64,000 nt of DNA. Source: Zea mays (Eukaryota > Streptophyta > Magnoliopsida > Poales > Poaceae). The stretch spans positions 138,843,982 through 138,907,981 of the forward strand of contig NC_050097.1 in assembly GCF_902167145.1 (NCBI RefSeq), read 5' to 3'. The translations under genes were made by a program, and so were the position numbers. This document shows positions 56,703 through 64,000 of this stretch, piece after piece. Numbering within the stretch: the first letter of the stretch is position 1; every line of letters begins with the position of its first letter. The notes below the pieces were generated by a model, which worked only from the letters and a program-made list of their open reading frames with translations, made no database searches and was not told where the DNA came from.

Positions 56703-56824
56703 AAGTGCGGCTAGGGCTCCGCTTGAAGGCGGATGTAATAACTTGTGTTTTTGTAAGACAACCTTGCAGGTGCCCCTGATCACTTGACAAGTTCGGTATC
56801 TGTATTCCTTACCTTTCCCAACAG
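56703..56824. other. Junction region
   Basis: Short non-coding stretch between the antisense gene fragment and the next LTR; no boundary signal recognised. Confidence 0.35.
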
Positions 56825-59800
56825 CGTTTCACCCGCCACGCAGACATTACAATACATCGGAGGTACGAAAATGCGGAAGCAATTACAATAACTTACTTTA
56901 TTTTAAAGTAAAGAAAGAGTTGTATTATTACAGACCAGAATGAAATATAAGAGTGCTGAGTATTATTATTACATAACCTGGGAGGCAAAACCCCCTCCTG
57001 AATAAACAGTAAAAAGTTTTTAGTGGAGGACACTTCCTCCTGAGTCTTCAGTCTTGATTCTCTTCTTTGGGCACCACCTTCAAACAAAAGCAGCAAAAAT
57101 TTGCCGCTTCCTCACCTAAAACAACATGGGACAAAGCCCTGAGTATGAAGTGTACTTTCGCAAGACTTACCCCTCAAAATAAAAGACTCTCAAGGATATG
57201 CTGGCCTTTGGGGATCAAGGTATGGCTTATCAATAATCAAAGACTCTGTTTGCAGAAATGCTTACTAATAGTGGATCCTTAAAAGTCCAGTTTTATTAGC
57301 AAGTTAAGTCATTACCTGAGTTCTAGAGTTCTTTCTACCCTAGTTCAATCACTTGACTTATACTAGCCAATTTCTTATCAACCCTTCATCTTCAATGGAT
57401 TGCTACGTGTAGGGCAGTGACCAAGTCTTCATATCTGCGAAGTTACGGCGGTCCGAATCGATTATACTCAGCTGAGGATCTCCAATCACACGACATATGT
57501 AGCACTTAACCCTTGCATATGTCAACTCGCCACCGGGGTTCTTAAGACCAGATCAGGTTCACGCCAACCGAGAGCACAGATACACCACCATCCAACCTCT
57601 TGCCACGGAGGGTACACGCTACTCTCACCATCTCTCCACTCCCATTGCGTGTTATCTTATTCTTGTATTAGTCTGCCTGAGGCAAAGCTTACCCATGATG
57701 AGGCATGTGACCAGTTAAAGGGTCCTCGATCAGCAAGCCTACATCGAGAAGGTCCTTAATCGACTCAGACGGAGACACAATATCGAGACTCTCTTCTCGT
57801 GCAAGTCACCCGCCCGGTCTCAGCTTTATCATTTCAAACCCAAAGTTTGGTACCTGGCAGAGGTACATCTTTTCCGATGTTGAACCCATCATGGCCATGA
57901 TGGATCCACCATCAAATTTTGTTTTTGAAAACATCCCACCCACTTTGAAGCATCATAATTTTGTGAAAACAAATCATTTTGTTTTCTAGAGCAAAGCTAA
58001 GCATAAGAAAAACCTTTTTGTAAATCAGGGATTAAGGAGAAGTAGTCAAATCCAAGGAAGGAAATGCAGCAATTGGTTTAGCACACAACTCCTATCACCT
58101 AATGCATCAAGTAAGTGAGAAAGATTTCAAAATAACAAGGAGGTGGCAAATGCACCGGGGCTTGCCTTGTGTGATAGGTGAATCAGGCTCTGTTCCGCAG
58201 ATATCAAAATAAAAACAGTTTTCTGCATGAGGTTCTTCAGGTGGTGGTGGTGAAGTCCTTGCTTCTTCAACTTCTATTTCCTCCTCGTTTTCTAGATATA
58301 ACCATATATAACCATGAATGCTCATGTAATGCTCATGAAAATGCTAAGATAATAAAAGTTTATTATCTAATGTCTTGAATATAACTTTCCTTCACGGATC
58401 TCCGAGAAATTAGGGTTTTCGGAGTCTATAGTGAAGTTCATAGGGCAGGGGGCTAGGGTTTTGGGTTCTAAGTACCAAATATGGTCCAAAGCATGCCAAT
58501 TTTTACCCAAGGCTTCTATATTTAAAGTTTACCTAAAAAGTTTGGTGAATTTTGGAATTATTAAGTATTCTCTAAATTTCCAGAAGTATGGATTTTGGCT
58601 ATTTTAAATGCCCCAAAATTCTCTATTTGAACTAAAAATCAGGAAACCATTTTTATTAAATACTATAAAAAATTAGAAGTCTAGCAAAATTGGTCTGGTA
58701 TTTTTAGCATTTTTCTACAATTTTCTGGGAATTCTCAAAGTCCAGAAGAAAAAGAAAAAAGAAAACATGCTACAGGATTGGGCTGAAACTGGCCTGGGTC
58801 GGCCCATTCACTAGCGAAAGCGCGCGCGGTATTGATTTTGCGAATAGGACCCCGACATTTTGAATAACTTGAAGCGGGGTCACAGTACTATTCCTAGAGT
58901 CACTGACACTTTACAGAAACGTCCCCCTGGTTCTGTTTCTTCACCGCTCGAAGTCCACGACGGCGAACAGCGCGGGGCCGAGCTCCGGTGAGCTTACACC
59001 GGCCCATTTACGCAACGACCGGTGCTCTACTTTGGCAGAGACCGAATTCAAGTCCTAACAAACATTTCCCCTCAACTAATTTCACGAACGGCGCTCTAAC
59101 CTGCTCTGTCCGCGGTGATAGTATGATCAACGGACATTCTAATGCGTTCCCAGCGATCTAAGGTAGCTTAGCTCAATCGAGTTGGTCGATGAGTATCAGG
59201 GGCAGGTATGGGTACTGAAAAAAGAGGGCAGGGAGCACGAACGAACCTGGAGTACGCTGACCATGGTGAGCCAACACCGTTCGGTGTTCTTGAGTGATTT
59301 GGGGGAAATCCCAAATTGGGGAGTTCTAGTGGATGATTCGAGGCACGGGTTGCTTCACTGGTTGCACAACTACTTAGCGGAGCAGGCGGGGTCGGCAATT
59401 TATAGGCTCCCACAGCGGTGGCCGGTGAATTTGAGAGAGACGCGCGGCGGCGGGAGAAGAAGGTTACTGGCGCGGTGATTCGTGGCCTATTACCGTGGCA
59501 AGCTCCCTGGCGACCACCGGACGAGCTAAGGTGAGTCACGGCGGTGAGGTTAATGTGCCAAGGCACGTGGCGCAAGGCCGCGAAGAGGCCATCTCCGGCA
59601 AACCTATCCAAATCCATCGTGGTCTGCTCGAGTACGGTGGCCAGAGTAAAATAGTGGCTGGAGTGTATCCATGGCGTGATATTTCCTTACCCCCGGTGCC
59701 ATCCAATTGATCCGATCGTGAATCACCACGACAATAGCACGAATCCACGCGCGGCTCGTCGGCGGCGAGGGGATCAAAACCTGATCCAATCTGTTATTGT

Positions 59801-60703
59801 ACCATGGGATTGTTCTTCAGTCAGCCTGACAGACCAAGTTTAGGGCGAATTTCCTCCCAATTCTTCATGGCAACAAGACCAATGCTCTGTAGCAAAGTTG
59901 TAGCCTAATAGACCAGCTCCAATTTTGCTACATTGTGCACCCACAAAAAGTCACAAGATCTTGCTTAAAATTGAGCTCAAAGTTCATTCAATCTCACTGT
60001 TAATCTGAATTCAGACTTAGGACAGTCTGACAGCCCAACTTTGGGCTCATTTTACTCCAAATTCTTCATGTGACCATGGTTTAATCTCTATAGCAAAGTT
60101 ATTCTCCTTTTATAGGTATACAAACTTTATGTGTTGACCTAGGGCAAAATCTTCATAATTTGGAAGATATAGGGCTTCAAAGTTGACCCAATTCCACTGA
60201 AATTCAGACTTAACTCATTAGAGTTTAAGTGGGGCCTTTTGCAAATAAGTTCAAATCTCAAGGTTTACTTTGCAAATCCACATACATGTGAATTATATGA
60301 GTTAAGGTATCCTAATTTCATGGTTTTTGCACTTAGGTCCAAAAATGTGCACCTTTTTACAGATAACCCCCTAGGGTTTCATTCCAGGGTTCTCCAGGGG
60401 CCTATTTAGGGTTTTTGATGCTTCTAGGGTTTGGATGCTACTTAAGTCCATCCATGGTGATATTTTATGATCATTTCAACTAAGTTTTGAAATTTTCTCT
60501 TAGTTAAGTTTTGTTTATTCTTCTAAGCCCAGATTAGGGTTAAGTATTGTATCCTAGAGTTTCACCCATAAAATGTCACATCAATACAACTTGTTTGAAC
60601 TTTTTGCCTAGTGAATGCATTCTAGGTGTGACAAACACATGATATGCCAATGCTTATGATGTCATGCTCAAGTTTTAGTGATAGTAACACCAGGGGTGTT
60701 ACA
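56825..60703 (-). repeat. Long Gypsy LTR (about 3.9 kb), minus strand
   Basis: The right end reads GGGGTGTTACA, i.e. TGTAACACCCCTGGTGTTAC on the minus strand, with a perfect 7-bp inverted repeat at the very start. The left end, CGTTTCACCCGCC, fits a mutated LTR end. About 57785-58720 matches 26458-27405. Neither PBS nor PPT nor a TSD is seen at the ends, so it is a solo or truncated LTR. No gene inside; the frame at 59168-59617 lies in LTR leader-like sequence. Confidence 0.6.
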
Positions 60704-61199
60704 TCTTGTATGGTATTTGTTGTTGCTGTGTGCGGCATTACCAACTCTTCTCCTGGTACCTGGCCCCCTGGGATGTAGGCTCGACGTGTCGAGACTGGAT
60801 ACCAGCATGTTTAAGAAAGAGTTGGTGACCCGGCCTCCAGGAGGTAGCCTCGACTGGGACCTGGACCTGTACACAGCTTCGGCTAGGGAGCGTTAGTAGC
60901 ACACCCATAGGATCCATCATCTGGTATCAGCCATCCTTTGATTCATGCAACAGGACCTGCAGGATTTAGCCTAGGAAGCCAAGCCGTGTGTCCAGACCCC
61001 TTGAGCCATAGCTCCAGATACTAGGACACCCATCATAGAGTGGTGGAACGTGCAAGCTTAGGGTACGGAACCAGGCTAAGCGGCTACACGGTTTCGGACC
61101 ACCCCAGGAGACGTGCATCCATTCTCTAGAACTGGACCCCAGGTTCCCGGACCCACAGGGCTATAGTTCCAAATACTAGGGTACCTGTCCCAGAGTGGT
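60704..61199. other. Unassigned sequence
   Basis: No gene found. Two near-repeats (AGCCATAGCTCCAGATACTAGGAC at 61004 and GGCTATAGTTCCAAATACTAGGG at 61159, each followed by CAGAGTGGT) suggest the interior or LTR of a further retrotransposon, possibly the continuation of the LTR cut at 53782. Confidence 0.4.
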
Positions 61200-63994
61200 T
61201 GTAACGCCCCGAATTTTTGCAGTTGAATTTTTTCTTTTCTTTACTCGCCAAAATTCGGGCGTTACCTTTTCTTTTTCTTTTTGCCCTCGCTACACCTTGA
61301 CCTTTTCCAAAGTTCTAGCGGGATTCGGTTTGGATTTCCCGTGTAAGAAAAACCCTAAATACTTTATGTTGTTTGATGCACCATGCCGAACCTTGCATTT
61401 CTTTTGATTGCTTTGAAAGTGCGAACGCATTCATGTAGGAAGATCGGATTTCGAAAATAAGGAGAAGATCTTTTCTTTCTTTTTCTCTCTCTTTCTCTCT
61501 CCTCTTTTTCTCTCTCTCCCGCGCCGTGGGCCGACCCCGGCCGGCCCAGCCGCCCCTGGCGCCCCCCCCTTGGGCCCAATAGGCCCATGCCGCCCCCCTC
61601 CCTTTATTTTTCCCCAAAACCCCCCAATCCCTCTCCCTCTCTCTCATTTTCCCTCTCTCTCCCCTAGCGCCGCCCCTACCCGCCCCTGCCCTAAGCCGCC
61701 GCCGCCCCTACCCCCTGCCCTAGTGCCGCCCCTCCCCGCCGCCGATCGGCCGCCCCGCTCGGCCGCCCCGCCCCGCCCCGTCCCCGTCGCCGGTGAGCCC
61801 CCTCCTCCCTCTCTCCTCCCTTCCCCATCCCCCCTCCCCTTCCCCTCGCCGCTCGGCGCCATGGCCGCCGCCATGGCCGGCTCGTCCCGCCCCCCCCCCC
61901 CCCCGGCCGCGCCCTGGCCGCCCGGCTGCCCGCCCTGGCCGCCGCCTTGGCCGCTCCCTGGCCTCGGCCGCGCCCTGGCCGCCCGGCCGCCCGCCCGGCC
62001 GCCCGCCCGGCTCGTCCCACCCGCCCGGCCGCCCGCCTGGCCGCCCGCCTGGCCGCCCGCCTGGCCGCGCCCTGGCCGCGCCCCCCTGGCCGCTCGGCCG
62101 GCTCAGCCGCCCCGGCTCGGCCGCCCCTGCGCGCCCTGCCCCCGGCCGGTTCAACCGCCCCTAGGGCCGGTTCAACCGCCCCCCCCCCCTCTGTTTTTTT
62201 TATTTTTTTTATTTTATTTTATTTTATTTACTTTCTGTGATCATAGCTATTTTATTTTAAGTAGGCTAATCATTGTTCATGCCATGGAAATAGGAAGTTT
62301 AATTTAAAATTCCGTTATGCTAATTGATTCATGTAGTTAATTGTTTATCTCATGCGATGTTGATCAACTTAAAACGATTAGGTTCCCACTAGTGCATATA
62401 ACAGAATTCTTTTGTTAAGAACCAATTGTAATTGATCGTTAGCGCATAAGATTTAACCCCCTGCGAGACCCTTTCCCGTTTCTTTCTAACCATAACAAAT
62501 GCGATATCGAATGTCATACTTGATGCATATTCGCTTTATTTGTTTCCTTGTATGGTGTACTGTTCTTTTGTATTAAATATGTGGATGTATGTATGTTTGC
62601 AATCGCATAGAGAACGATTCGGTCGAAGAGCCCGAGGAACCCGCAGGAGAAGCCCCTGAGCAGCAGTCGTTTGGTGGAGGCAAGTGTCCTTTGACCTATC
62701 TATGTCCTATTCATTATTTAATTCACCTCCCGCATTACACATTTATACCTAAGGATTGACTAGCTTTTGTTATCCATGTCCTTGTTTACCTATCTGGGTT
62801 GGATTATTACTGTTTAGCTTTATGCTCTTGCTCAACTCTAATCAATGAACATGATGTGGTTATCTATGATACGCTGTTTTCCCTTCTCTTATTATGATGT
62901 TGTACTTGTGGTATTCAAGGGGGCTCGAGCGGTTTCTCGAGTGCCTCTCCGTAAGGACCTGTTCTATGGATGACCGCCCGGGAAAACAGTGCAACCATGA
63001 GGGTGGAATGGGGTGCCCTTAGCTGAATAATTAGAGGATCCGGGATGTAGTTCACTTAGCCGTCGTGCCGTCAATGGGGCTCGGTGTATGCGGCTCGCTC
63101 TGCCAAGTTTGGGTTCGCCCCTTGGGGAGGAGTGCGGTGCATTTAGGAAACCTAACGGGTGGCTACAGCCCCGGGGAATCTTTGTAAAGGCTACGTAGTG
63201 AAACCCTGCCTATTCACCTTGGTAGTGTTTAAGGGTTTGATCGGCCCGAGGCAAGAGGGAATCACGGCTTATGGGTAAAGTGCACAACCTCTGCAGAGTG
63301 TTATGAAACTGATATATCAGCCGTGCTCACGGTTATGAGCGGCCAAGGGAGCTCCAGTGATTAGTGGTACTTGATCAGAGACATTGTGGTACAGGTGGTT
63401 ATGAGATTGATGGTTTTGGTTATGACTATGGTGCTGGTAAGTGGTATTCTTTCCGTTTGGAAAGGGTACATCGGGTTAATAACTTGGGTAAATGCTAAAA
63501 CTTGGCTTTCTACTAGTAAATAATAATCTGACCAACTAAAAGCAACTGCTTGACTTATCCCCACATAAAGCTAGTCCACTACAGCCAAACAGGATACTTG
63601 CTGAGTATGTTGATGTGTACTCACCCTTGCTCTACACACCAAACCCCCCCCAGGTTGTCAGCATTGCAACCACTGCTCAGGCGAAGATGAAGCTGTGGAA
63701 GGAGACTTCCAGGAGTCCCAAGACTACGACGAGTTCTAGGTGTGGGTTAGCGGCAACCCCCAGTCGGCTGCCTGTGAAGGCCGCGTTATCTACGTTTCTT
63801 TTCCGCACTTTGATTTATTGTAAGAACTATATGGACGTCTCAGACGTATGATGTAATCGACTATTTCCCTTATTAATACCATTTTGAGCACTGTGTGATG
63901 ATGTCCATATTATGTAACTGCTGTGTACGTGAATAACTGATCCTGGCACGTACATGGTTCGCATTCGGTTTGCCTTCTAAAACCGGGTGTGACA
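61200..63994 (+). repeat. 5' LTR of a Del/Tekay-like Gypsy element leaving the window
   Basis: 2,795 bp, TGTAACGCCCCGAATTTT...AACCGGGTGTGACA. The 5' end forms a 16-17 bp inverted repeat (61201-61217 with 61250-61265). After the LTR come TAAGTG, the first bases of the PBS seen at 5927, so this is a 5' LTR. The last kilobase aligns with 19000-20183. The left flank is GTGGT, the expected TSD. Confidence 0.8.
61895..62175 (+). repeat. GC-rich minisatellite in the LTR
   Basis: Variants of GCCGCCCGCCTG (12 bp), most regular at 62029-62070, preceded by poly-C and a CT-rich tract (61465-61520). It makes long Pro/Ala-rich frames on both strands that I do not take for genes. Confidence 0.8.
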
Positions 63995-64000
63995 TAAGTG
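63995..64000 (+). other. First bases of a primer-binding site
   Basis: TAAGTG after the LTR end, identical to 5927-5932. Cut by the window edge. Confidence 0.5.

Larger units (their letters stand above)
53783..56824 (-). mobile_element. Tat-lineage Gypsy remnant: 3' LTR and antisense gene
   Basis: Minus-strand element. From its 3' end: LTR (53783-54981), PPT (minus GGCCCGGGGGCCAC), a tandem repeat, then a gene on the plus strand of the Zeon/Huck antisense type. Interior and 5' LTR are missing; it ends against the LTR at 56825. Family not identified. Confidence 0.7.

Noticed and set aside
59168..59789. Overlapping frames of 60-150 codons on both strands
   Set aside because: Within a long Gypsy LTR; GC-rich leader-like sequence, no domain.
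61570..62307. Long Pro/Ala-rich frame, also open on the other strand
   Set aside because: Low-complexity product of a GC-rich minisatellite in an LTR, open in several frames at once.
1..64000. A host gene, tRNA, rRNA or snoRNA
   Set aside because: Every coding signal I could recognise belongs to a retroelement, and no RNA-gene signature stood out by eye.

Overview
The window is plant nuclear DNA made almost entirely of nested LTR retrotransposons. The families I recognise (Opie-like Copia, Huck-like Gypsy, Cinful/Zeon-like Gypsy, and long-LTR Del/Tekay-like Gypsy) point to Zea mays or a close relative. I find no convincing host gene, no rRNA or tRNA gene and no CRISPR array. Family names come from recalled similarity. 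Element ends come from LTRs, target-site duplications (TSDs), primer-binding sites (PBS) and polypurine tracts (PPT) read directly in the sequence.

Layout. (1) 1-3785: minus-strand Cinful/Zeon-like element that has pol but no gag; it leaves the window at the left. It lies inside (2) an Opie-like Copia element (3786-5925: RNase H tail, 3' UTR, 3' LTR). That element landed exactly at the LTR/PBS junction of (3) a Gypsy element (5926-20183) with no detectable coding sequence and a 3.9 kb 3' LTR. Its interior is interrupted by (4) a complete minus-strand Zeon-like element, 7455-14928, TSD GGCAG, LTRs about 2.5 percent different. (5) 20184-26451: 3' part of another Copia-like element, inserted in (6) an LTR fragment, 26452-27405. 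(7) 27406-32004: truncated minus-strand Gypsy element with gag, an extra upstream ORF, PBS and 5' LTR. (8) 32256-51904: complete Huck-like element, TSD GATAC, LTRs roughly 5 percent different, lacking protease, RT and RNase H. It carries a 173-bp MITE-like insert and (9) a complete Zeon-like element, 42673-50027, TSD GGGGC, whose two 675-bp LTRs look identical. (10) 52384-53782: start of a further Gypsy LTR. (11) 53783-56824: remnant of a Tat-lineage element, minus strand. (12) 56825-60703: minus-strand long LTR. (13) 60704-61199: unassigned. (14) 61200-63994: 5' LTR of an element that leaves the window at the right.

How the parts fit. The four Tat-lineage elements whose 3' region is visible (both Zeon copies, Huck, 53783) carry, next to the 3' LTR, a gene on the strand opposite to gag-pol, encoding a plant protein of the 'putative gypsy type transposon' family. 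In the young Zeon copy this antisense gene is intact: three exons, two GT-AG introns, 976 codons, its own TATA box and convergence on gag. The element has gag and the antisense gene but no pol, while the related element at the left edge has pol but no gag, so the two could complement each other in trans. This antisense, intron-bearing, separately promoted gene is the most interesting system in the window.
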